Made by a program: the position numbers and the translations under genes. Under the pieces are notes generated by a model. That model made no database searches. It saw only the letters and a list, made by a program, of their open reading frames with translations, and was not told the DNA's origin. From contig NZ_BPKY01000009.1 of assembly GCF_019656055.1 (NCBI RefSeq), positions 1-49,657 of the forward strand: a stretch of 49,657 nt of DNA. Direction: 5' to 3'. The stretch comes from Leuconostoc miyukkimchii (GTDB taxonomy: Bacteria > Bacillota > Bacilli > Lactobacillales > Lactobacillaceae). This document shows, one piece after another, positions 40,503 through 47,652 of this stretch; position 1 is the stretch's first letter; every line of letters starts with the position of its first letter.

Positions 40503-41183
40503 CTACTTAAATAGGGTTCCAAGCCAATAAGTGAAGGCCATTGTGAGCACTCCTGTGAATATGTTGCGCAAAATAGCTGGAATTATTGGTGCTCGTCCCG
40601 CCCAAGCGCTTAGCCAACCAGTTAAAAAAAGTGCCCAAAGCGTTGCCAAAATTGTTCCTATAACTTTCAGATTGTCGGGTAGTAATATCACGGATAGTAA
40701 TGGCCAGATACCACCAGATATTGAGGCAATAAATGATGATACTAAGGCATGTCCAGGGCTTAAATACTTTCCAACTACAATACCGTACTTAATTTGTACA
40801 TAGTGTTTCAAAGCATCATTTGTCATCAGGTCATCCGCCACACGTGTGGCTAATTTAGGATCAGCACCCCGTTGTTCATAATATATAGCAATTTCATCAT
40901 GCACAATTGTAGGTTGGGTGGCCAAAAGGGTCTCAGCTTTTGCAACCACTGCTTTTTCTGTATCTTTTTGTGACGAAACCGAAACAAACTCCCCTGACGC
41001 CATAGAAAAAGCAACAGCGAGCATTTCAGCAATACCAGCTACAAAGACGACTGTATTATTGGTAGTCGCACCAGTAATACCGAGGATGACACCAGCGCCA
41101 CCAATAATTCCGTCATTGGCACCTAACACTCCAGCACGAATAATATTTAATTTTTCTGATAAAGTCAATTTTTTGTATTCCAT
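40503..41183 (-). CDS. VIT1/CCC1-family transporter (Fe/Mn)
   Basis: 226 residues, the normal length. The first part LGANDGIIGGAGVILGITGA and FSMASGEFVSVSSQKDTEKA are the family's helix 1-2 motifs, followed by a helical cytosolic metal-binding domain (about 75-135) and three more membrane helices. The start lies one base after the stop of the second VIT gene, so the two are translationally coupled. It may form a heterodimer with it or be a recent duplicate with changed metal preference. It should export Fe2+ or Mn2+ from the cytosol. Confidence 0.92.
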   Translation of the reverse strand: MEYKKLTLSEKLNIIRAGVLGANDGIIGGAGVILGITGATTNNTVVFVAGIAEMLAVAFSMASGEFVSVSSQKDTEKAVVAKAETLLATQPTIVHDEIAIYYEQRGADPKLATRVADDLMTNDALKHYVQIKYGIVVGKYLSPGHALVSSFIASISGGIWPLLSVILLPDNLKVIGTILATLWALFLTGWLSAWAGRAPIIPAILRNIFTGVLTMAFTYWLGTLFK

Positions 41184-41184
41184 A

Positions 41185-41859
41185 TTACGCAGCCATTAAT
41201 AAGCCAATTAAGTATGTCACGGACATTGTTAATAGCCCCATCAGTACGTTTCGTAAAATCATTGTTTTTTTTGGTGTATTTCCATACACGGCTGAGAAAT
41301 AGCCGGTTAAAACCAAGGCGAAAATTACAAAAATAAGAGTTATGACGACACGGTATGTCATCGGGACAAAGATCATACCGACCATTGGCAAGATGGCACC
41401 AAGGGGGAAAGCCATCATTGAAGCAATAGCAGCTTCAGCTGGCGAGATAAAATCATCCTCATTTATGCCATAGCGTGCGTGTAAGGTTTCTCCTAATGCA
41501 TCTTTTTGCATGCTTTGTTGCGCAAGTAACCGTGCATTTTCCTCACTGATGCCATCTGTTTGATAGTGTTGTATCAGAAATTGAGCTTCTTGTGAAAAAT
41601 TATTAACTAGCGCACTTCTTTGTTCGTCTTTAGCTGAACGCTCTGAATCTAATTGTGAATTTACGGATACATACTCACCTGTGGCCATTGAAAAAGTACC
41701 GGCGATTGTTGCTGTCAGGCCAGCCAGAAAAATTGTCCAAGTATTCATTGAGGCCCCATAAACACCAAAAACAACGCCAGCAATTGAAATAATACCGTCG
41801 TTCGCTCCCATCACAATGGCACGTAGAATATTTATTTTTTTACTAATTTGTATATCCAT
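41185..41859 (-). CDS. VIT1/CCC1-family transporter (Fe/Mn), first of a tandem pair
   Basis: 224 residues from the ATG at 41859 (MDIQISKKINILRAIVMGAN). The open frame extends 58 codons further up, but that part does not look like the family and covers the promoter. Motifs VMGANDGIISIAGVVFGVYG and FSMATGEYVSVNSQLDSERS are as in the sister gene. The ATG lies only six bases behind an extended -10 (TGTTATAAT), so its mRNA probably has no leader and starts at or next to the ATG. Forms an operon with the next VIT gene. Confidence 0.92.
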   Translation of the reverse strand: MDIQISKKINILRAIVMGANDGIISIAGVVFGVYGASMNTWTIFLAGLTATIAGTFSMATGEYVSVNSQLDSERSAKDEQRSALVNNFSQEAQFLIQHYQTDGISEENARLLAQQSMQKDALGETLHARYGINEDDFISPAEAAIASMMAFPLGAILPMVGMIFVPMTYRVVITLIFVIFALVLTGYFSAVYGNTPKKTMILRNVLMGLLTMSVTYLIGLLMAA

Positions 41860-41880
41860 GTGTAAATTATAACATTTTAT
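41860..41880 (-). promoter_or_regulatory. Extended -10 promoter directly at the VIT start codon
   Basis: On the minus strand TG-t-TATAAT is followed by TTACAC and the ATG. A start site 6-8 bases after -10 falls on the start codon itself, and no ribosome site exists. A -35 is not clear, as is usual with extended -10 promoters. Confidence 0.65.
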
Positions 41881-42070
41881 TTTACGGTTAATTACAAGAA
41901 TTAAATGAACATTACAAATTACTGCAAAACATGCCGTGGTGATACACAGTTGATTATTTTCATTGATCTTATACTGATCAAATAAGTGGTTTGGTCTCAT
42001 TATTTGACGCCCACTAATTAAGTATAAGATCATGTATTTATGCTATAATGAGCAAAGGAGGAATTAAATA

Positions 42071-42520
42071 ATGACTAACAATGAGATGAAGTTGAAAGAT
42101 TACGGACCACATCCATTTGCTGTTGACCTTAATCAGGCGGCTATAAAAAATGTTAATTATCGCACAACCTTGTGGACAGGAGATCATTTTCAAGTTACTT
42201 TAATGGCAATTCCACCTAATGGTGGTGATATTGGAATGGAAATTCATCATGGTAATGACCAGTTTATTTATTTAGTTGAAGGTGTCGGACATGTTCAGAT
42301 GGGAAAAGATAGAGAGAAATTGACTATTGATAAGGATATTACTCCTGGTGAGGCCATTATTATTCCTGATAATACTTGGCACAATGTTATCAATGTTGGT
42401 GATCAGGTTATGAAGTGCTACTCTATCTATTCACCAGTTAAGCATGAACACGGTGTTACAGAATCGACCAAGGAAGAAGCTATCATTCAAGAAGGGGAGC
42501 TTGAAGGCTCTGAAGAGTAA
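42071..42520 (+). CDS. Cupin-domain protein
   Basis: 149 residues, a single cupin barrel. The two cupin motifs are plain: GMEIHHGNDQFIYLVEGVGHVQMG (His-x-His, Glu position replaced by Gln-Phe-Ile context) and PGEAIIIPDNTWHNVINVGD with the second His. It would bind a metal ion. No enzyme role can be given; related small cupins act on sugars or as mannose-6-phosphate isomerase-like proteins. AAAGGAGG ribosome site, ATG start. It is divergent from the VIT pair and has its own terminator. Confidence 0.85.
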   Translation: MTNNEMKLKDYGPHPFAVDLNQAAIKNVNYRTTLWTGDHFQVTLMAIPPNGGDIGMEIHHGNDQFIYLVEGVGHVQMGKDREKLTIDKDITPGEAIIIPDNTWHNVINVGDQVMKCYSIYSPVKHEHGVTESTKEEAIIQEGELEGSEE

Positions 42521-42546
42521 TTTAACAAAGCATACATTTATTTGAC

Positions 42547-42570
42547 AAAAGCGCATAAGCGCTTTTTTTT
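42547..42570 (+). terminator. Terminator of the cupin gene
   Basis: AAAGCGC-ataa-GCGCTTTTTTTT, a compact hairpin with eight Ts, 26 bases after the stop. Confidence 0.92.
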
Positions 42571-42586
42571 CAGTGTATGAGGAGAA

Positions 42587-42679
42587 ATGATGAAAAAAGT
42601 AAAGAAGATACAAATTTTAGGAATGTTAGTTTTGATAATATTGAATTGTCGGCGATATTTTATGATCAGAAATCAATAA
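42587..42679 (+). pseudogene. Truncated gene: signal-peptide-like start cut by an IS3 remnant
   Basis: GAGGAG ribosome site and tandem ATGs, then MMKKVKKIQILGMLVLIILN, a lysine-rich start with a hydrophobic core like a signal peptide or lipoprotein leader (next residue Cys). Four to five codons later the sequence enters the IS3-type end TGATCAGAAATCAATAAATT and stops. The exported protein it belonged to is lost. Confidence 0.5.
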
Positions 42680-42925
42680 ATTGAACTACTTTTGTTCAGT
42701 TGCTTAGGCAACATTTGAAATTTTGAGGTAAGGTTGCGATTATAAAAATTAGTATACCACCCGATAGCTGCTTGGAATTCAGTTGATGTTTGGTATGTTT
42801 TCAATATAACTCTTCCATATGTCCCTTGTCGTATGTTTGCCATTGCTGCGAGTATGAATGTTTCGATCCAGACTTTTGATATTTAATATTAAAATCAGCA
42901 CTTGTGTATTGTGATCCCCCTGACC
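42662..42925 (-). pseudogene. IS3-family OrfB C-terminal remnant
   Basis: Diverged copy of the last third of the element at 33391-33660 (starts GATCAGAAATCAATAAATTG, then TCAGTTGCTTAGGCAACATTTGA, and on through the TGGTATGTTTTCAAT block). Several indels break the frame. It ends near 42925 before the partition genes. Confidence 0.75.
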
Positions 42926-42979
42926 TTTTCCGACAGTTCACAAAGTCAGGTTTAAGCTTTTTTCACAATCTATACCAAT

Positions 42980-43339
42980 TTAAAAATCGTCACTGGTTAA
43001 TGCTTTAAATTTTCTTTTTTGTGTTGATGTTAGTGAATTTTGAACATAACTGTCAATCAATAATTCTATTACTTCGTAGTCAAACTTTGTTTTGTTAATA
43101 GCTTTGAGTGCAGCTAATTCCGTTTTAATACTTTCAGAAATTTTAATCTGCGACTTTTGATTGACAAATTTTTCTTTATTAGATTTTTTGTTTTTAGTTT
43201 CAATAGTATCTGTTTTAATTGTAGATTGTGGTTTTGGTGCTACTTTCTTTTCTCTACTATCATTTAAAGAAAATTGTTCTTTAGCTGGGATGTTACCTTG
43301 TACTCTTGGGCTCATTCCTTTTAGTACGCTATTACTCAT
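42980..43339 (-). CDS. Ribbon-helix-helix partition protein (ParB/centromere-binding)
   Basis: 119 residues. The N-terminal 60 are polar and basic (many Lys, Ser, Gln); the C-terminal half QIKISESIKTELAALKAINK then FDYEVIELLIDSYV has the beta-strand and two helices of an RHH DNA-binding fold. It lies one base after the parA stop and is translated with it. By position and fold it is the centromere-binding partner of ParA, like other small RHH proteins of type Ib partition systems. It likely binds the repeats at 44189-44420. Confidence 0.78.
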   Translation of the reverse strand: MSNSVLKGMSPRVQGNIPAKEQFSLNDSREKKVAPKPQSTIKTDTIETKNKKSNKEKFVNQKSQIKISESIKTELAALKAINKTKFDYEVIELLIDSYVQNSLTSTQKRKFKALTSDDF

Positions 43340-43340
43340 T

Positions 43341-44180
43341 TTAGTTTACCTCTTTTTCATAAAAATTTAGTCTAGTAATTAGCTCATCTGTGACTTCGTT
43401 ATACTTTTGTAGAACTTTTAAGTCATGTCTATCATGATTTGTAATTCCATTTATATCAAAGCGTTTAATACGTTCCATTTGTGGCACAATTGTTGAGAAA
43501 ATATTGCTTTCACCGAAAATTTCTTTGGCATTTTCAATAATATATTCATCAACTGTTCCAGTATTTTTTAAAAGAACTGGCAGTAAACCTACAACTGTTA
43601 GATTTAGATCATATTTTTCATTTAGTTTATTTAACTCTTCGATATAATTTTCAGCACCAGTTAGTGAATGTTCTTGTGTTTGTAGTGAAATTAAAACATA
43701 GTCAGAACTAGTAACAGCATTACGTGTAATTTCTTTAGACATTGGTGGAACATCAATAATAATAATATCAAAGCTTTCTTTTATTGGATCTAATAGTTTT
43801 GAAAAATAAAAATCTTCGTCTGTTTGATTGTCTGTGTTTTGGTATAAAAACTTGGCAAATTCTTCGAAATCAATATTTGAAGGCATTAAAAATAAATTAT
43901 CAATAATTTTTATTGGTAGATCATCAATTTTATTGTCAGCAATACCACGCATAAGTGTTTTTTCAAACGTGAGTATTCCGTCTTCATCTTGGTTTAACTT
44001 TGTTAAAGTTAGTGTTTTTGTGGCGTTTGCTTGGGGATCAAGATCAATAACTAAGGTCTTAATTCCTTTTTGCGCTAATGTATATGCTATTAGAATACTA
44101 TTAGTAGTTTTTCCTACACCACCTTTGAAGTTTCCAACTGTTAGCGTGATTGCTTGTTTTCTATTTGTTTTTAATTCCAT
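43341..44180 (-). CDS. parA: Plasmid partition ATPase ParA
   Basis: 279 residues. The deviant Walker A box FKGGVGKTTNS (about 18-28), Walker A' IDLDPQANATKTL, and Walker B FDIIIIDVPPMSKE are those of ParA/Soj. It has no N-terminal helix-turn-helix, so it is of the Ib/short type that works with an RHH partner, present right behind it. It moves plasmid copies apart on the nucleoid. Start ATG with a weak ribosome site (AAAGGACT); the AT-rich repeat field begins 9 bases upstream. Confidence 0.94.
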   Translation of the reverse strand: MELKTNRKQAITLTVGNFKGGVGKTTNSILIAYTLAQKGIKTLVIDLDPQANATKTLTLTKLNQDEDGILTFEKTLMRGIADNKIDDLPIKIIDNLFLMPSNIDFEEFAKFLYQNTDNQTDEDFYFSKLLDPIKESFDIIIIDVPPMSKEITRNAVTSSDYVLISLQTQEHSLTGAENYIEELNKLNEKYDLNLTVVGLLPVLLKNTGTVDEYIIENAKEIFGESNIFSTIVPQMERIKRFDINGITNHDRHDLKVLQKYNEVTDELITRLNFYEKEVN

Positions 44181-44188
44181 GATTAGTC

Positions 44189-44420
44189 CTTTATAAAAAA
44201 ATAATATATAACTATATAACTATTTATAAATATAACTATATCACTATATATAAATATATCAATAGATAAATATAACTTTTTAACTATTTAACCGGCTGTA
44301 CATACTGGTTTTATAGTGTTTATAAATAGTTAAATATCCCGTTTTAACTATTTCACTATTTATAAATATCTATATATGTAAATAGTGAAATAGTTAAATA
44401 GTTAAATATCACTATTAAAC
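44189..44420. repeat. Candidate centromere: AT-rich heptamer repeats
   Basis: Dozens of short motifs of the form TAACTAT, TTTAACTATT, AATAGTT, CACTATT and AATAGTG in both orientations, spread over 230 bp directly before parA, with an unusual GC-containing island (AACCGGCTGTACATACTGG) in the middle at about 44290. Such a field of 7-8-mers is the usual binding site for an RHH partition protein, and probably also the parAB operator. Confidence 0.75.
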
Positions 44421-44430
44421 AAATATATTG

Positions 44431-44459
44431 TTGACAGGGTGATTAGGGTGTATTATATT
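44431..44459 (+). promoter_or_regulatory. Near-consensus promoter pointing away from parA
   Basis: TTGACA (44431-44436) and TATATT (44454-44459) with 17 bases between. It directs a transcript to the right through the region of the antisense RNA and on to about 44915, but no convincing gene lies there. Confidence 0.8.
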
Positions 44460-44474
44460 GATAGTGTTAATAAA

Positions 44475-44547
44475 AAAGAATAAAAGAAAAGCCACCAAGG
44501 ATTGCCGTCCTTGATAGCTACATACATCTTATTTGTTTGATCAATGT
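44475..44547 (-). ncRNA. Putative antisense RNA (copy-control type)
   Basis: Minus-strand promoter with -35 TTACAA (44576-44581) and -10 TATAAT (44554-44559), spacer 16. The RNA starts near 44547, forms a hairpin AGCTACAT...ATGTAGCT, and ends in CAAGGA-cggcaa-TCCTTG followed by GCTTTTCTTTTATTC. About 70 nt, two hairpins, fully antisense to the leader of the plus-strand transcript from 44431. This is the layout of a ctRNA that controls a rep gene, yet the rep gene is not there. Confidence 0.6.
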
Positions 44548-44584
44548 AGCTCTATTATACAACATAACCTTTGTGTTGTAAATG

Positions 44585-44917
44585 TGGGTGATTTCAAAAA
44601 GAGTGAAGCCAAACACTTTAAGGGGTATGGTTGATATGACAGGTAGGGGGTAGTTGTGTTTCTTGCAACTCGGTAGATCCAAATTGCTGTATCAGGTATA
44701 CGAAAAAATAGACAAGTGCCATTTTCCCAGACACTACTGTACAAAAATATTTGGGTGCTACACAAACAATCCATACTGGGCGTGTAGTAGGGTGAGAGCG
44801 ACCATTAACGGCTCGGCAGGTAAAACGGTGTTCAAGGACACAGAGCTTGTCTTTAAACTGTATCGTGACAAAGAGAATAAATATAGTGATACAGCGCCAA
44901 TAAGGGCGTTTTTTTAT
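44585..44917 (+). other. Transcribed leader-like region without a clear gene
   Basis: Between the plus promoter at 44431 and a terminator hairpin AGCGCC-aata-AGGGCGTTTTTTT (44892-44917) no convincing protein is found; a 93-codon TTG frame (44654-44932) runs through the terminator and lacks a ribosome site. Several inverted motifs (GTAGTTGTG...CTTGCAACTC and others) suggest a structured RNA or a decayed rep gene. 44935-45130 holds no gene. Confidence 0.4.
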
Positions 44918-45182
44918 TGGTTCAATGACTAAGTAATTGATTAAAGCAAGTGGGTAAAACCAAAGCTTGTATGGATAAGGTGACGGACGACTGAACGATC
45001 GGTCAAGTGTTTGTTTGATTAAAGTTTTTTTCTTCCCAAAACAAGGGAAAAACTTTCTTCGGCTCTAAACTTCCCTCACTCTCAATCAAGCATTTGTGAC
45101 TTGCTTGTGTCAATAACTTCTTTTAGTTTTCTCTATTGGTTTTGATTTAAAGACATTAAAAAAAGCCACAATAATAATAATA

Positions 45183-45290
45183 ACCACGGGCGAGCTTAAC
45201 TGTTGTGTTGGCAGTTGCGCGGTTTCCGTTTCTAGTGGCAGATAATCCAGAGCTTGTCACCTGCCAGTGATAAGCTTTTTGATTTAAAAA
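45183..45290 (+). ncRNA. Antitoxin RNA of type I TA locus 2
   Basis: Faces the toxin gene at 45328-45438 and ends in AGCTTGTCAC-ctgcca-GTGATAAGCT followed by TTTTTG. The loop CTGCCAG is complementary to the loop CTGGCAG in the toxin mRNA terminator (45287-45323). The 5' end is uncertain; an AATAAT box near 45170 is a possible -10. Same terminator style as antitoxin 1. Confidence 0.6.
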
Positions 45291-45323
45291 AATAACCCCC
45301 ATACTGCCAGACGAGGGGGGTTG
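45287..45323 (-). terminator. Terminator of the type I toxin mRNA (TA 2)
   Basis: On the minus strand AACCCCCC-TCGTCTGGCAGTAT-GGGGGTT followed by ATTTTTTT. It lies five bases after the toxin's stop and shares the CTGGCAG loop motif. Confidence 0.85.
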
Positions 45324-45327
45324 TAAA

Positions 45328-45438
45328 TTAATGATTGTGATCCTCAATATAATTCTGCAACGAGATTAACACTAAGCCAGCCAAAATCTGCCAAAGTGTG
45401 GCTTGTAGCTGTTGCAGTACAATTATAGAAGCTTTCAC
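45328..45438 (-). CDS. Fst-like type I toxin peptide (TA locus 2)
   Basis: 36 residues from a GTG behind AGGGAGGTG, the same ribosome site context as toxin 1. The core LQATLWQILAGLVLISLQNY parallels LNAALWQIFVGITLIWLQKY of toxin 1, followed by a charged end IEDHNH. One membrane span. The mRNA has a 5' hairpin AGCAGGA-cttct-TCCTGCT (45491-45512, minus strand), again as in Fst mRNAs. The antitoxin RNA converges from the other side. Paralogue of locus 1; the two likely have separate antitoxins since their start regions differ. Confidence 0.85.
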   Translation of the reverse strand: MKASIIVLQQLQATLWQILAGLVLISLQNYIEDHNH

Positions 45439-45599
45439 GAAGGAACACCTCCCTTCTGGGCGTCTAATCACAACGCCTAAGATATATCATAGCAGGAAGA
45501 AGTCCTGCTCCTAATTGTTTTAATTACGACGGATTGTATATATTTCGATCTTTTTAGCTATTGTGATCTTTAATCATATATTCATGGTAATAAAATATG

Positions 45600-45775
45600 G
45601 TATACTTAAGGTAATTATTTTTTTCGCGTGACCCATCAGGGAACAGCTCTGCTGTGACCAGGGACTAAGACCGATAGGTCGTGGACCGGTGATGGGTCAA
45701 AGTGCTTTATTATAAGGATAAGGTGCTAAAGATGAGAAAAATCGCGTAGCCCCCAAATTACTAATAGGGGGGGTA
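45600..45775 (+). ncRNA. Candidate structured RNA with a 9-bp closing stem and tiny ORF
   Basis: After a TATACT box (45601) the RNA folds as GACCCATCA (45630-45638) paired with TGATGGGTC (45690-45698), enclosing hairpins ACAGC-tct-GCTGT (45643-45655) and GACC-gata-GGTC (45669-45680): a multibranch structure. Then AAGGATAAGGTG and an ATG at 45732 read MRKIA-stop, and the stop runs into a hairpin GCCCCC...GGGGGG (45749-45773). A second C5/G5 hairpin follows at 45801-45822. No known class comes to mind. Confidence 0.5.
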
Positions 45776-45822
45776 AATTAACCGAAAGACAACTAGTAAA
45801 ACCCCCAAGTTCGTATGGGGGT

Positions 45823-46300
45823 TAAGGGTTACAGGAGTTTTGTATCAATGTGCAAAATTACCTAGCATGTCCTATAATATGTTTTCAAAAATGAGACAAT
45901 ATAATAAAACAATCATTTAAATCGGCATATGTCAACTATTGTAATGAATATAAGTAGCCACTTTTTATGACTATGAATTTCTTTATTACTGTTTTATCAA
46001 CACTAATATTGTGAATTTTTAGTTGTATATTGTTGCAATGTTCGGGATCTGTTATTAACCTCGTTTTTTTGCTAAGATATAGATACTTTTTTAGTCTCCC
46101 AGTTAGTAAATATTTATATATTGTGATGACATAAGAAGCGTCTTGACCTATATTCGATACAATAAACCAGGACGATTAGGCTACCTTTTAAAACTGACCA
46201 GTCTGTTCTCCACGTGACTTGGCATAATCTATTCAGACTTTAAATTGCATTTTTTTATAATCAGGAATCAGTGTTTATAGTCATTTTTAGTGAGGAAGTG
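45823..46300. other. AT-rich intergenic region
   Basis: No gene, repeat or hairpin of note between the structured RNA and the BRCT gene; frames are short and stop-rich on both strands. Confidence 0.5.
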
Positions 46301-46305
46301 TTGGC

Positions 46306-46587
46306 ATGAAAGATTTATCGCAACAACCGATTATCTTTACTGGTAAACTTAACAGTTTGACACGACTACAAGCCCAACAATTGGCAGCGATGTTAGGGGC
46401 GTTTCCTCAAACTAACATGAATCAAAAAATAAAGTATGTGATTGCTGGTCAAATAGAGCAGTCCATGTTCGAAATATTAACCACCAAAAAAATTAAGTAT
46501 GCTGAGACGCACAGCGTTGAAATTTTGAATGAAAGCGAATTTTTAAAGTGGTGTATTTGGCGCTTACAACAGAAAAATTCTTTTTAG
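46306..46587 (+). CDS. Stand-alone BRCT-domain protein
   Basis: 93 residues that form one BRCT domain: IIFTGKLNSLTRLQAQQLAAMLGAF, then KIKYVIAGQIEQSMFEI and the conserved Trp helix NESEFLKWCIW. It resembles the BRCT of NAD-dependent DNA ligase and of small plasmid or phage proteins. Possible role: binding to DNA ends or breaks, or to a partner protein. GAGGAAG ribosome site with ATG, own terminator. No operon partner. Confidence 0.78.
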   Translation: MKDLSQQPIIFTGKLNSLTRLQAQQLAAMLGAFPQTNMNQKIKYVIAGQIEQSMFEILTTKKIKYAETHSVEILNESEFLKWCIWRLQQKNSF

Positions 46588-46608
46588 TCACGTGTGATTT
46601 GGATTAAA

Positions 46609-46652
46609 AACAGCCTTTCGTTCTTTTTTTGAACAGAAAGGCTGTTTTTTTT
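46609..46652 (+). terminator. Terminator of the BRCT gene
   Basis: AACAGCCTTTC pairs with GAAAGGCTGTT around a 16-base loop, then eight Ts. No gene from here to 46867. Confidence 0.88.
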
Positions 46653-46867
46653 ACGTACTTTAGTAATTAATGGTTGCTGGTTAACGATTTGAGGCGCTTT
46701 TTAAGATTTTGTGTATCAATAGACTATGCAAAGTTATTATATCTTAAAGCGGCTTTTAAAGGGATTGAAAGGGCTTTGATTCAAAAGCTATTTCTGAAAA
46801 TACTAATACTATGTTATTTGGATTAAAATTGTTTTGGTTTCACTAAATAGTCGACATCAGTCTGGGT

Positions 46868-46984
46868 TGCTCAGAAGTCCAAGCAGCCATTGGTTGGTAT
46901 ATCAATTTTTATAATCCCAATCGTATCTCAAATGTCGCCTAATTAACTGAACAAAAATAGTCCAATTTATTGACTTCTGAGCAC
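46868..46984. mobile_element. 117-bp IS3 derivative (MITE-like)
   Basis: Begins TGCTCAGAAGTC and ends GACTTCTGAGCA, perfect 12-bp inverted ends. Between them stand the last 20 codons of the IS3 OrfB (AAIGWYINFYNPNRISNVA, stop) and the right end with TGAACAAAAATAGTCCAATT. All else of the element is missing. Its right edge cuts the relaxase remnant in the middle. Confidence 0.7.
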
Positions 46985-47326
46985 GACAGCTGCCACGGCA
47001 TTTTCTTGACCATAACGGTCATTGAGAAAATTGCTGGTTACTTCAAAAAAGGCGCTCTGTTGCTCGTAGGGCGCTTCTGCGAGTTCTTCAGGTAAAGTGA
47101 CAATCCAAGTCGCTAACGCCTTTACATCGTCTCTTTTCATGCAATAAACGTCATTTAAACGCGCATTGAAGCGTGACAGCATATCAGAACCATCCGCCAT
47201 GAGCTCTTGATTCAGATAGGTTTTCGACACATCAATTTCTTTGTTAGTGTGATGGTCGGTTTTACGTTCAAAATGGACCGCTAAACCGGGTACTGCGCCA
47301 CGCGTATTTTTCTTTAAATGCGCCAT
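46985..47326 (-). pseudogene. MOBV relaxase N-terminal stump
   Basis: 114 codons from the ATG (47326, AGGAGG upstream) nearly identical to the relaxase at 13062-14297. It is cut by the 117-bp IS3 derivative just before the HxDxxTPHxH metal motif, so it cannot nick. It may still bind its oriT through the N-terminal region, though that is speculative. Confidence 0.9.
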
Positions 47327-47382
47327 CAAAAATGCCTCCTCGAAAAAGGTTTTCCAAGACCAGTATAACACCGTTGAAAATC

Positions 47383-47402
47383 TGGTATAGCCTGTTATAC
47401 CA
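47383..47402. other. Candidate MOBV oriT (copy 2)
   Basis: The same TGGTATA-gcctgt-TATACCA repeat with TAGCCTG/TTATACC as at 14354-14373. It can presumably be used in trans by the intact relaxase. Confidence 0.65.
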
Positions 47403-47652
47403 AAATAGTATTTTGGACAGGCTCTGCGAGGCGCGTCATCGACAAGCGATGACAGTAGCTTGTCCCCTTCGTACTGGGGAAACTGCTATTTTACAGCGCC
47501 ACTTATCCGGCTTGTAAAACCTCCGGCGGGTCACGCCGTGACGGGGCAATTTATCATTGCAGGATCGCTTTCAGCGGGAGCATGTCATGCAGAACGCTAC
47601 CCGCGTTGGGCAAGCTGGCGTCAGCTTAACCACATAAAATACAGTAAAAAAG

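Larger units (their letters stand above)
46985..47638. repeat. Mob-oriT duplication, copy 2
   Basis: Direct copy of 13955-14608 with scattered substitutions, including start region, oriT hairpin and GC-rich leader. A region for homologous recombination with copy 1, which would split or join the two plasmid halves. Confidence 0.85.

Noticed and set aside
44189..44420. AT-rich repeats as a second origin of replication
   Set aside because: The position directly before parA and the short heptamer units fit a centromere better; no initiator gene is beside them, though an origin cannot be excluded.
44654..44932. 93-codon TTG ORF right of the antisense RNA
   Set aside because: It reads through a strong terminator hairpin, lacks a ribosome site and matches no family known to me; kept only as an unexplained region.
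45156..45347. 63-codon ORF over type I TA locus 2
   Set aside because: It lies across both terminators and the antitoxin RNA; the toxin frame with the strong ribosome site explains the locus better.
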